A DNA stretch of 36,427 nucleotides from Desulfobacteraceae bacterium (GTDB lineage Bacteria; Desulfobacterota; Desulfobacteria; Desulfobacterales; Desulfobacteraceae), in the NCBI GenBank assembly GCA_004796375.1, contig QZLA01000406.1, forward strand, positions 1 to 36,427, given 5' to 3'. The notes beneath the pieces are model-generated. The model saw only the letters and a list, made by a program, of their open reading frames with translations. It searched no databases and had not been told where the DNA came from. The position numbers and the translations under genes were made by a program. This document shows, in pieces, positions 7,562 to 14,877 of the stretch (positions within the stretch are counted from its first letter, which is position 1; each line of letters opens with the position of its first letter).

Positions 7562-8170
7562 ATGAATGAAATTGTAAATCCGGTCCACCTGGTGGATCAA
7601 TCGTTTTATTTTATCATCGGATTTTCCTTTTTCTTCCTGTTTGTGATCACCTGTGTCATGATCTGGTTTGTGATCCGTTACCGCAGGAGTCGTCATCCGG
7701 TACCTGCAGACATCAGAGGGAACCTGGGACTTGAACTGGTGTGGATCATCATCCCTACAATCATTGCACTGGGGATGTTTGTTTCGGGTTGGAAATCCTA
7801 TACCGGTCTTCGAACGGTTCCAAAGGGGACCATGGAGATTGAGGCGCTGGCCCAATCATTTTCCTGGATTTTTATATACCCCAATGACAAAGAGTCTGAG
7901 AACGAACTGGTGGTTCCGGTCAATACACCGGTGAAACTTAAAATGACCTCTTTGGACGTGCTTCACAGTATATTCATCCCGGCATTCCGGGTAAAGGTGG
8001 ATGCGGTTCAGGGCCTGAACACCTACGCCTGGTTTCTACCCCAGGAAGAAGGCGAGTATGACCTTTTCTGCACCGAATACTGCGGTACCGGGCATTCGGA
8101 TATGACCGGCACTGTCCGGGTCGTGAGCCGCGAGGAGTATGATGAGTGGCTGGAGGAAGATGCGTGGTAA
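7562..8170 (+). CDS. ctaC: Haem-copper oxidase subunit II (CuA, no cytochrome c domain)
   Basis: 202 residues. Two N-terminal helices (about 15-38 and 58-76) form the hairpin anchor. The periplasmic cupredoxin domain has a complete CuA site: His135 ('LHSIFIPAF'), then Cys170, Cys174, His178 and Met181 in 'CTEYCGTGHSDM'. There is no CxxCH, so unlike the caa3-type or the cc-type enzymes of some sulfate reducers it carries no fused cytochrome c and must receive electrons from a separate donor. It starts 9 bp after subunit IV. Having subunit II last (I-III-IV-II) is an unusual gene order; most operons put it first. Confidence 0.96.
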   Translation: MNEIVNPVHLVDQSFYFIIGFSFFFLFVITCVMIWFVIRYRRSRHPVPADIRGNLGLELVWIIIPTIIALGMFVSGWKSYTGLRTVPKGTMEIEALAQSFSWIFIYPNDKESENELVVPVNTPVKLKMTSLDVLHSIFIPAFRVKVDAVQGLNTYAWFLPQEEGEYDLFCTEYCGTGHSDMTGTVRVVSREEYDEWLEEDAW

Positions 8171-9041
8171 AGCAGGCATAAACGGCACAGCAGCTATGAT
8201 CTGGGAACTGATCAAGGCCCACCTGTCGATATTTATCGGATTGTCTGCCGTCTCGGGCTATTATCTTTCCGGTCCCATTGACAGTGACCGCGCACTTATG
8301 GTGGGGCTGCTGGTTTTCTGCCTGGCTTCAGGCGCTGCATGCCTCAACAACATACAGGATCGCCGGTTTGACGCTCATTTCAGGCGGACCTGCAAGCGTG
8401 CCCTGCCGTCGGGCCGCATACCTGTGATGCATGCAGGTATCCTGGCGATTGGACTGATTACCACCGGACTCTGGGGGCTTGCACGGTATTTTAACTGGCA
8501 AGCCTTTGTTTTGGGGACGCTTTCTTTGATATGCTATAATGCACTGTATACACCCATGAAAAAGAAAACCACCCTGGCCATTATCCCGGGAACCGTCTGT
8601 GGTATGCTCGGCCCGGCCATCGGGTGGGCTGCCGGTGGGGAAATAGCCATTACCCGTGAAATCATCTCCCTGATGGTGGTTTTTGGTGTCTGGCAGATGA
8701 CACATTATCTGCTCCTGGTATTTAACACCCGCACAGATATTCGGCACACACCCTTTCCTTCATTGGCTAAAGCCTTCAGCAATATAGACTTGCGACTTCA
8801 TATCCTGATCTGGTCCGGTATTTACTGCATGGCCATGATCTACTTTTTATGGATCAGCCCGTTGCGCTTTACTCCTCTCTCAGTAGTCCTGGCAGTGATT
8901 ATTCTACTTACTATTCCAATCGTGTACCTTGCCCTTTACGGATACGGGAGAATGACGAAGGGAAATTCAGGATTCTATTTCATTAACCTGTCCATGCTGG
9001 TCTTCATGACCTCCTACATCACGGATGCCCTGGTGGTTTAA
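8160..9041 (+). CDS. ctaB: Protoheme IX farnesyltransferase (haem O synthase)
   Basis: A UbiA-family membrane prenyltransferase with about eight or nine helices that attaches farnesyl to haem b to give haem O. The prenyl-diphosphate motif NNxxDxxxD is 'NNIQDRRFD' (residues 63-71), followed by the CtaB-like 'RTCKRALPSGRI'. The later segments 'GPAIGWAAGGE' and 'VWQMTHYLLLVF' align well with CyoE/CtaB. The start is uncertain: ATG 8160 has GGAGG only 3 nt away; ATG 8196 would better match family N-termini but lacks a ribosome binding site; 8139/8142 lie further inside subunit II. It overlaps the subunit II end by 11 bp, so translation is probably coupled. No haem A synthase (CtaA) is in the window. 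Confidence 0.88.
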   Translation: MRGKAGINGTAAMIWELIKAHLSIFIGLSAVSGYYLSGPIDSDRALMVGLLVFCLASGAACLNNIQDRRFDAHFRRTCKRALPSGRIPVMHAGILAIGLITTGLWGLARYFNWQAFVLGTLSLICYNALYTPMKKKTTLAIIPGTVCGMLGPAIGWAAGGEIAITREIISLMVVFGVWQMTHYLLLVFNTRTDIRHTPFPSLAKAFSNIDLRLHILIWSGIYCMAMIYFLWISPLRFTPLSVVLAVIILLTIPIVYLALYGYGRMTKGNSGFYFINLSMLVFMTSYITDALVV

Positions 9042-9052
9042 TTCTACCAGAA

Positions 9053-10183
9053 TTATTCAAACAGGCCGGTATAGTCTTCATACCCCATTTTTTCAAGCGC
9101 TTCTGCAGGTATAAACTTTAATGCTGCCGAGTTGATGCAGTATCTCAAACCGGTAGGGGGCGGTCCGTCGTTAAACACGTGCCCGAGGTGAGAATCCGCT
9201 GAGCTGCTCCTGACCTCGGTCCGGGTCATGAAGAATGACGTATCTGTCTTTTCCGCCACAGCATCCGGATGAATTGGTTTTGTAAAGCTTGGCCAGCCTG
9301 TGCCGGATTTGAATTTATCAGTGGAGCTGAACAGGGGTTGGCCCGAAACGATGTCCACATAGATCCCTGTCTGCTTGTTGTCCCAGTACGCGTTGTTGAA
9401 GGCGGGTTCGGTCCCGTCCTCCTGGGTTACTTTGTATTGAAGGGGGGTCAATGTCGCTTTCAATGTCTCTTGGTCCGGTTTTGAAAATCCGTTGGATGGT
9501 AAATCTGATGAATTGTTGTTTCCGACATTTTCCAGGGGTGACCAGGCCTTTTCAATAAACCGGTCTCGTCCGGAACCTGCCCTGTAAAATTTATACCGCA
9601 GCGGGTTTTTTTTATAATAATCCTGATGATAGTCCTCTGCAGGAAAAAAATCATGATATGGCAGCACCTCGGTGGCTACAGGTTCTGAAAATCGGCTGGA
9701 TGCATTGATTTTTCTAATTACCCCCAGGGCTTTTTCTTTTTGTTCTTCATCATGGTAAAACACGGCAGACCGATACTGGGGCCCCCTGTCTGCGAATGAT
9801 CCGCTATCATCCGTGGGGTCGATCTGCCTGAACAGGATCTCCAGGATGCGGTCATATGAAATGACCCTTGGGTCGAACACCACCTGCACCGCCTCATAGT
9901 GGCCGGTGGTACCGGTGGTGACCTGCTCGTAACTCGGGTGGCCTATATGTCCGCCGGTGTAGCCGGAGATTACATCTAAAACACCGTCGATTTTTTCAAA
10001 TGCGGCTTCGATACACCAGAAGCAGCCCCCGGCAAGTGTAGCAGTGTCGGTTTTGTTATTCTGATCCATACGCTCTCCTTTATGGTTTGCGGTCAACCCC
10101 GGCTGCGATCCTTTGGCCTGAAAGGCTGCGGCAATTACAATTACCAGGCATAGGGCAATGGCGGCTGATGTGAATCTGTTCAT
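9053..10183 (-). CDS. msrAB: Exported fused peptide-methionine sulfoxide reductase MsrA/MsrB
   Basis: 376 residues. A hydrophobic N-terminal segment (about 6-21) is a signal peptide or anchor, so the enzyme should act outside the cytoplasm. The MsrA domain (about 47-205) has GCFWC at 53-57 with catalytic Cys54. The MsrB domain (about 238-376) has 'SGTGWPSF', '[12 protein letters not shown]' and the active-site 'RYCINSAAL' (Cys349). The two domains reduce the S and R epimers of methionine sulfoxide. MsrB lacks the zinc CxxC pairs of the metal-bound subtype. GGAG lies 8 nt before the ATG. It converges on the oxidase operon with an 11-bp gap, and the pairing suggests repair of proteins damaged during oxygen exposure. 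Confidence 0.95.
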   Translation of the reverse strand: MNRFTSAAIALCLVIVIAAAFQAKGSQPGLTANHKGERMDQNNKTDTATLAGGCFWCIEAAFEKIDGVLDVISGYTGGHIGHPSYEQVTTGTTGHYEAVQVVFDPRVISYDRILEILFRQIDPTDDSGSFADRGPQYRSAVFYHDEEQKEKALGVIRKINASSRFSEPVATEVLPYHDFFPAEDYHQDYYKKNPLRYKFYRAGSGRDRFIEKAWSPLENVGNNNSSDLPSNGFSKPDQETLKATLTPLQYKVTQEDGTEPAFNNAYWDNKQTGIYVDIVSGQPLFSSTDKFKSGTGWPSFTKPIHPDAVAEKTDTSFFMTRTEVRSSSADSHLGHVFNDGPPPTGLRYCINSAALKFIPAEALEKMGYEDYTGLFE

Positions 10184-10289
10184 GGTAAAAACTCCGAAAC
10201 TAGTTTGTCATACCAAATAAATTAATGCACAAACAGTTTCTGTAAATAAAGCGGTGGTAAATAATGGGGAGGTGTTCAGAAAGAGGGTG

Positions 10290-10475
10290 TTAGCTTTCGT
10301 AGGACGAAGACTGAGAGGAGATCCCCCGGGCCAGCATGGTCTGAAGTTTATCCAAAGTATTGCACTTGGCAAAACATTTAGGAAACCGGCGGCGTTCCTC
10401 ACATCTTAAACAGGGGCTCTTTGTCAGATACCCGATTTCAAAATCGAATCGATCACGTTTAACCGAGTCTTGCAT
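10290..10475 (-). CDS. Small four-cysteine (zinc-ribbon-like) protein
   Basis: A 61-residue protein beginning MQDSVKRDRFDFEIGYL. Four cysteines, C22, C25, C34 and C38, form C-x2-C-x8-C-x3-C within 'KSPCLRCEERRRFPKC', followed by a 'LDKLQTMLARGISS' helix. The pattern suggests a small zinc-binding protein. I have the impression of similar short proteins in sulfate-reducing bacteria but cannot confirm it. GAGG lies 13 nt before the ATG, a long spacing. A closer, out-of-frame ATG there would make an 8-codon leader that ends inside this gene. It sits 106 bp upstream of msrAB on the same strand and could be cotranscribed with it. Function unknown. Confidence 0.6.
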   Translation of the reverse strand: MQDSVKRDRFDFEIGYLTKSPCLRCEERRRFPKCFAKCNTLDKLQTMLARGISSQSSSYES

Positions 10476-10656
10476 AATCGGTCATTATCCTCAAATATAA
10501 TAAATCCATTAATGACACGCCTTTATATCAGCTGCAGCCTGAATCGTCAATATTCAAACATCAATATAAACACCAAGGGGCGATAACACTGTTCGTCACA
10601 TTTTCTCCCAGGACAAGAGGTGATGCGCGTTACTGTTTGAAGAATATGCTTTTTAT

Positions 10657-10677
10657 CTTGTAAGAATTTTCAACAAG
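10657..10677. promoter_or_regulatory. Imperfect palindrome upstream of tetR-family gene
   Basis: CTTGT and ACAAG form perfect outer arms of a 21-bp dyad whose inner positions are partly symmetric (AA/TT around the centre). It lies 56-76 bp before the GTG start of the TetR-family gene, a typical position and size for an autoregulatory TetR operator. Binding is inferred. Confidence 0.35.
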
Positions 10678-10681
10678 TGAT

Positions 10682-10707
10682 AAGTGTTTTTCCTAATAAA
10701 CACACTT
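10682..10707. promoter_or_regulatory. Second inverted repeat upstream of tetR-family gene
   Basis: AAGTGTTT (10682-10689) and AAACAC-ACTT (10698-10707) form an inverted repeat with one two-base interruption, 26-51 bp before the GTG start. It could be an operator half-site pair or a small leader hairpin. Sequence differs from the 10657-10677 dyad. Confidence 0.3.
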
Positions 10708-10732
10708 CGACAAACGAAAGGCAGGAAATATC

Positions 10733-11350
10733 GTGGCAACATCAAAATTCGCTGAGCTCAAGGAAAAAGAAAAGCAGGCCAGAAAACAGATTGTAGTTGA
10801 ATCCGCATTGACCCTTTTCGCCAAAAAGCCGTTTTATGAGGTCGGAATGAGAGATGTTGCTGACGAGGCCGGCGTATCTCCGGCCACCCTCTATCGCTAT
10901 TTTCCCAGCCAGGAAGACCTGTTTAATGAAGCATTCCTTCAGGATATATCTCTGGTCAGCGAAGAGTTCGATCAGATGGTGAACAAGGAAAAGCCGGCCA
11001 CCATTGAAGAGTTTGCCTCTAAATTTGTCGGGCATCTGATTGAGAATGAGTCCTCATTTCAAATGATGGCCTACCTGATGATGAAAAATGACCTTAAAAA
11101 GCCGGTGATCGGTAAATTCGGGTCCATCACTAAAAACTTTTTTGATTCTTTTGCCCACCTGCTCGAACGGTATGGGGTGGAAACCACCATGGCCCGCCTT
11201 CATTCCCATTCCTTTATTGCATCCATCACCGGGATACTGATGACATTTAAAAATCATCCCAAAGAGGAGAAGTCTCTTCCCAAAGATCACATCATGAAAC
11301 TGGTGAAGCTGACGGCATCCCTTTACAATGAGCAATTGATCAAGTCCTGA
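10733..11350 (+). CDS. TetR/AcrR-family transcriptional regulator
   Basis: 205 residues starting at GTG 10733, with an AGGA-containing purine stretch about 7 nt upstream. Residues about 15-65 form the TetR helix-turn-helix: 'ARKQIVVESALTLFAKKPFYEVGMRDVADEAGVSPATLYRYFPSQEDLFNEAF' is a textbook match, with recognition helix around 'GVSPATLYRYF'. The C-terminal ligand-binding half is not assignable to a subfamily. The gene is flanked upstream by two dyads and followed, 57 bp after its stop, by an inverted repeat lying on the -35 box of the moxR/bat promoter, so it may regulate itself, the bat operon or both. The ligand is unknown. Confidence 0.9.
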   Translation: MATSKFAELKEKEKQARKQIVVESALTLFAKKPFYEVGMRDVADEAGVSPATLYRYFPSQEDLFNEAFLQDISLVSEEFDQMVNKEKPATIEEFASKFVGHLIENESSFQMMAYLMMKNDLKKPVIGKFGSITKNFFDSFAHLLERYGVETTMARLHSHSFIASITGILMTFKNHPKEEKSLPKDHIMKLVKLTASLYNEQLIKS

Positions 11351-11396
11351 AAATCCTTGCCCCACCGGGGATGAATCTTTCTTGGTATACATGATC

Positions 11397-11419
11397 AAAC
11401 GGTAATCTTGACACCGTTT
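11397..11419. promoter_or_regulatory. Inverted repeat overlapping the bat operon -35 box
   Basis: Perfect 7-bp arms AAACGGT (11397-11403) and ACCGTTT (11413-11419) are separated by 9 bp. The -35 hexamer TTGACA (11408-11413) lies within the repeat, so a bound protein would block RNA polymerase. The gene immediately upstream encodes a TetR-type repressor, the obvious candidate ligand. Confidence 0.45.
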
Positions 11420-11436
11420 TCGCCTGCCTCTATATT
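11408..11436 (+). promoter_or_regulatory. Sigma70-type promoter of the moxR/bat operon
   Basis: TTGACA (11408-11413), exactly 17 nt, then TATATT (11431-11436). The -35 is a consensus match and the -10 matches 5 of 6. Transcription would start near 11443, leaving a leader of about 38 nt before moxR. Confidence 0.75.
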
Positions 11437-11480
11437 AGGGTGATTTTATATAGTGATGACCCAAAGCGCAGGAAGAGAAA

Positions 11481-12455
11481 ATGGAGCAGATCAAGCAGGC
11501 GATCGAAGAAAAACATCTGGTGATCTCACGGATCAGGAATGAAATCAAAAAAGAACTTGTCGGCCAGGAAAAGCTCGTTGACAGTCTCTTGACCGGGCTG
11601 CTTTGCGCCGGTCATGTGCTGATAGAAGGCGTGCCGGGCCTGGCAAAGACCTCAGCCGTTAATGCTCTGGCATCAGCGGTTCAGGCGGATTTTAAACGGA
11701 TCCAGTTCACCCCGGACCTTCTGCCGGCAGACCTGATGGGTACGGAGATATACCGGCCAAAGACCGGTGATTTTGTCACACGTAAAGGACCGCTGTTCAA
11801 CAATATTATCCTGGCTGACGAGATTAACCGGGCACCCTCAAAAGTCCAATCCGCCCTTCTGGAAGCCATGCAGGAGAAACAGGTCACCATCGGTGAGACC
11901 ACATTTTTACTGCCGTCCCCATTTCTCGTCCTGGCCACCCAGAACCCCATCGAGCAGGAGGGAACCTATCAACTCCCTGAAGCCCAGGTTGATCGATTCA
12001 TGTTAAAGGTCCTCATCGACTATCCGGACAAGGCCCAGGAGCTTGAGATCTTGAAGAAAAACAGTTTTGAGTCACCCGAGCCCATACAGGCGGTGGTGAC
12101 CCCTGACGAACTTCTGGAGATTGCCGCGCTGGTGGATCAGGTCTATATGGATGAAAAGCTCAAGGAGTACATTGTGGAACTGGTTTTTGCCAGCCGTCAG
12201 CCGGAAAAATACGGGATGGATATCGCCGAATATATTGAATACGGCGCGTCTCCCCGTGCCACGATATTCCTTGCCAAGGCCGCCCGTGTGAAGGCGTTTC
12301 TATCGGGAAGAGCTTATGTGACGCCGCAGGATATCAAGGTGATTGCGCCGGATGTTCTCCGGCACCGGATCATTCTCTCTTTTGAAGCAGAGGCGGAAGA
12401 CGTGGTTCCCGATGATATCATCAAGACCATTTTTGACTCGGTCGAGGTGCCTTGA
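11481..12455 (+). CDS. moxR: MoxR-family AAA+ ATPase
   Basis: 324 residues. Walker A is GVPGLAKT (50-57), Walker B is LADE (111-114) followed by 'INRAPSKVQSALLEAMQE', and the sensor region is 'LATQNPIEQEGTYQLPEAQVDRF' (151-173). These define the MoxR branch of AAA+ ATPases, chaperone-like ATPases that work with von Willebrand factor A (vWA) proteins to mature or insert metal enzymes and envelope complexes. AGGA lies about 7 nt before the ATG. It is the first gene of a six-gene operon with DUF58, DUF4381-like and Bat vWA proteins, its standard partners. Confidence 0.95.
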   Translation: MEQIKQAIEEKHLVISRIRNEIKKELVGQEKLVDSLLTGLLCAGHVLIEGVPGLAKTSAVNALASAVQADFKRIQFTPDLLPADLMGTEIYRPKTGDFVTRKGPLFNNIILADEINRAPSKVQSALLEAMQEKQVTIGETTFLLPSPFLVLATQNPIEQEGTYQLPEAQVDRFMLKVLIDYPDKAQELEILKKNSFESPEPIQAVVTPDELLEIAALVDQVYMDEKLKEYIVELVFASRQPEKYGMDIAEYIEYGASPRATIFLAKAARVKAFLSGRAYVTPQDIKVIAPDVLRHRIILSFEAEAEDVVPDDIIKTIFDSVEVP

Positions 12456-12461
12456 TCCGTT

Positions 12462-13340
12462 ATGGTTCCCCCGCATATCATTAAAAAGATCAAACGGATT
12501 CACATAAAATCCAGCCGGACGGTGAACACCATCATGGCCGGTCAGTATAAGTCCGTGTTCAGGGGAACGGGCATTGAATTTGAGGAGGTCAGGGATTACA
12601 GCCCTGGTGATGATGTCAAAGCCATTGACTGGAAAGTATCGGCCCGCCTGGGGAAGCCGTTTATCAAACTGTATCGTGAGGAGCGGGAGAGCATTGTGGT
12701 CCTGCTCATCGATATGAGTGCCTCATTGCAATTTGGCAGCCATTTTGACCAGAAACTTGAAAAAGCCGCTGAAATTGCTTCAGTGCTCGCCTTTAATGCG
12801 GTTCGAAATGACGACAAGGTAGGTGCCCTGTTTTTCACGGAACGGGTTGAGAAATACATTCCGCCCAAAAAGGGATCATCCCACGTGTGGCGGGTGATCA
12901 AGGAAATCTTTACCTTCTCGCCCGAAGGACAGGGTACGGATGTATCCCTTGCCCTGGAATATCTGTCCAAAGTGTCCAAAAAAAAGACACTGACCTTTAT
13001 CATTTCCGATTTTATGACGGCCCCGTTTGAGAACAACCTGAAGACATTGCGGCAGAAACACGAGATTATCGGGGTCATGGTGAAAGACCCGGCAGATGAC
13101 CGCCTTCCTGAAAAGGGCCTGATCACCATAAACGATATGGAGTCCGGCAAGACCGTGCTGCTGGATGCATCGGATACAAAGACCCGGGACTGGTACGCCG
13201 ATCAGAGTATGGCCTGGAGAAACCGGGCCAGGGAATATTTTTCAAGGGCAAAGTCTGATATGGTCCATATCGGGACCGATGAATCGGTCTCAGATGCGTT
13301 AACCCGGTATTTCAAATACAGGGAAAAACGGTTGAGATAG
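12462..13340 (+). CDS. DUF58 protein with vWA-like fold
   Basis: 292 residues. The DUF58 signature is 'GIEFEEVRDYSPGDDVKAIDWKVSAR' at about 37-62, followed by 'GKPFIKLYREERE'. A vWA-like fold starts at about 78 and has a MIDAS-type DxSxS at Asp84-Ser86-Ser88 ('LLIDMSASLQFGS'), so metal-ion adhesion chemistry may be intact. It begins 6 bp after moxR and ends immediately before the next ATG. DUF58 proteins are regular partners of MoxR and are thought to act as adaptors for its ATPase. Confidence 0.93.
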   Translation: MVPPHIIKKIKRIHIKSSRTVNTIMAGQYKSVFRGTGIEFEEVRDYSPGDDVKAIDWKVSARLGKPFIKLYREERESIVVLLIDMSASLQFGSHFDQKLEKAAEIASVLAFNAVRNDDKVGALFFTERVEKYIPPKKGSSHVWRVIKEIFTFSPEGQGTDVSLALEYLSKVSKKKTLTFIISDFMTAPFENNLKTLRQKHEIIGVMVKDPADDRLPEKGLITINDMESGKTVLLDASDTKTRDWYADQSMAWRNRAREYFSRAKSDMVHIGTDESVSDALTRYFKYREKRLR

Positions 13341-13880
13341 ATGCAGGATATCCATGACATACATCCCCCGGTTGACGTCGGAATCGATCCGGTGATTTTC
13401 CAGGCAGCCGCTGCTGCGGCAGCACTGATCATTCTGATTGTTCTTGCATTCTTTGCTTATAAAAGATTAACCAGGCGCAGAAAAGAGGGGCCCAAGGATC
13501 AATTACTGCTTCCAGAACCCCCTCCGCCCTTCGAACAGGCCATGCAGGCCATGAAAGCACTCGATGAAAGACCGTTCACGGATCTGAGGTTGTTTTATTT
13601 TGAATTGACCGCCATTCTCAAGCGATACATCGGAAGGGAATACGAGGCCCGTGTCCCTGAAATGACCTCACAGGAGTTTGGCAGGTTCCTGTCCGGTTTA
13701 AATCTGCCCAGACCGGTGGTGGATGACCTTGGACAACTCATGGATGCTTCCGATCATGTGAAATATGCCGGCAGTGTTCCGGTCAGACAGATGATTGAGC
13801 AGGACCTGTCAAAAGGTAAGGGGATCATCCGCGGCATTTCAGAGCAGTTGAAATCCCAGATAGAGGAGGCACATGTTTAG
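13341..13880 (+). CDS. DUF4381-like single-pass membrane protein of the Bat operon
   Basis: 179 residues. A short N-terminal segment precedes one strong helix (about 20-43, Ala/Ile/Leu-rich), then a basic stop-transfer 'KRLTRRRKEG' and a mostly helical cytoplasmic domain (about 60-179). This layout, and the place between DUF58 and batA, match the DUF4381 proteins of MoxR/Bat operons. The start codon directly abuts the previous stop (TAG-ATG), and the end overlaps batA by 8 bp, so translation is coupled throughout. No catalytic motif is visible. Confidence 0.75.
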   Translation: MQDIHDIHPPVDVGIDPVIFQAAAAAAALIILIVLAFFAYKRLTRRRKEGPKDQLLLPEPPPPFEQAMQAMKALDERPFTDLRLFYFELTAILKRYIGREYEARVPEMTSQEFGRFLSGLNLPRPVVDDLGQLMDASDHVKYAGSVPVRQMIEQDLSKGKGIIRGISEQLKSQIEEAHV

Positions 13881-14868
13881 ATTTGCCTCTCCGGTATTCT
13901 TCTGCTGCTTTTTCGCTCTTGCCGGTATTCTGGTCTACAGGTTCAGGACCCGGTATATCCTGTTTCTCCGGGTTGCCGGATTCTCAGAGCAAACCCCTGT
14001 TCCACACTCTATTCTGTCCAGGATGGCCCAATGGATAGACGTGCTCAAGATTCTGGCCATCATCTTGCTTATATTTGCCCTGGCCCGGCCTCAATGGGGA
14101 AATCAAAAGATCAATGTCATGACTGAAGGGGTGAATATTATCCTGGCCCTGGATCTTTCCAACAGTATGCAGGCCCTGGATTTCAAACGTGACGGCAAGA
14201 TCGTGGACCGCCTGGAGGCCGTTAAAAGCGTGGTAGCAGATTTTATTCTCAAACGATCCGGCGACCGGATCGGTATGGTGGTGTTCGGGTCCAATGCGTT
14301 TACCCAGTTGCCGCTGACCCGCGATTACAATACCATTTCGTTTATTCTTGAGAAGCTTGAAATCGGTTCGGCAGGCCCTTCTACAGCCATCGGTGATGCC
14401 ATCGGCATTTCACTCAAACGGCTGGAGGATATTCAGAGTAAATCCAATATCATTATTTTGCTCACAGATGGAAAAAGCAATGCCGGTGAGTTGTCATGGG
14501 AGGATGCAGCCGACATTGCTGCACAGCGCGGGGTAAAAATCTATACCATTGCAGTGGGCACAAAAGGGGAGGCACCGTTCAGGGTAAAGGGACTTTTTGG
14601 TGATCAGTTCGTCTATAAACGGGTGGATGTGGATTTTGATGCCCTTGAAACCATTGCTTCAAAAACGTCGGGCAGTTTTTTTAAAGCCCAGGATACCAAA
14701 GGGTTGAAACAGATCTATGATATGATTGACAACCTTGAAAAGACAAAAGTCAAGGTGGATAAATGGGTGGAATACAAAGAGTTGTATCTCTGGTTTGTGA
14801 TTCCCGGGATTGCCTTGCTGTGCCTGTATATCCTTCTGGCCAACACCCGGTTGATCCGAATACCATAG
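13873..14868 (+). CDS. batA: vWA-domain membrane protein BatA
   Basis: 331 residues: two N-terminal helices (about 5-22 and 56-72), a vWA domain (about 87-290) and a C-terminal helix (about 304-322). The MIDAS motif is DLSNS (Asp94, Ser96, Ser98), with the later 'PSTAIGDAIG' threonine and 'LLTDGKSN' aspartate also present, so the metal site looks complete. GAGG lies just before the ATG inside the previous gene. Bat (Bacteroides aerotolerance) vWA proteins form membrane complexes linked to survival under oxidative stress; their exact target is not settled. Confidence 0.93.
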   Translation: MFRFASPVFFCCFFALAGILVYRFRTRYILFLRVAGFSEQTPVPHSILSRMAQWIDVLKILAIILLIFALARPQWGNQKINVMTEGVNIILALDLSNSMQALDFKRDGKIVDRLEAVKSVVADFILKRSGDRIGMVVFGSNAFTQLPLTRDYNTISFILEKLEIGSAGPSTAIGDAIGISLKRLEDIQSKSNIIILLTDGKSNAGELSWEDAADIAAQRGVKIYTIAVGTKGEAPFRVKGLFGDQFVYKRVDVDFDALETIASKTSGSFFKAQDTKGLKQIYDMIDNLEKTKVKVDKWVEYKELYLWFVIPGIALLCLYILLANTRLIRIP

Positions 14869-14877
14869 GTGGGCGGG

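Noticed and set aside
10208..10402. 64-residue minus-strand ORF upstream of msrAB
   Set aside because: It overlaps the four-cysteine ORF in another frame and has no RBS or motif.
11360..11370. CCCC-ACC-GGGG as a terminator after the tetR-family gene
   Set aside because: A 4-bp stem with no U-tract is too weak to call.
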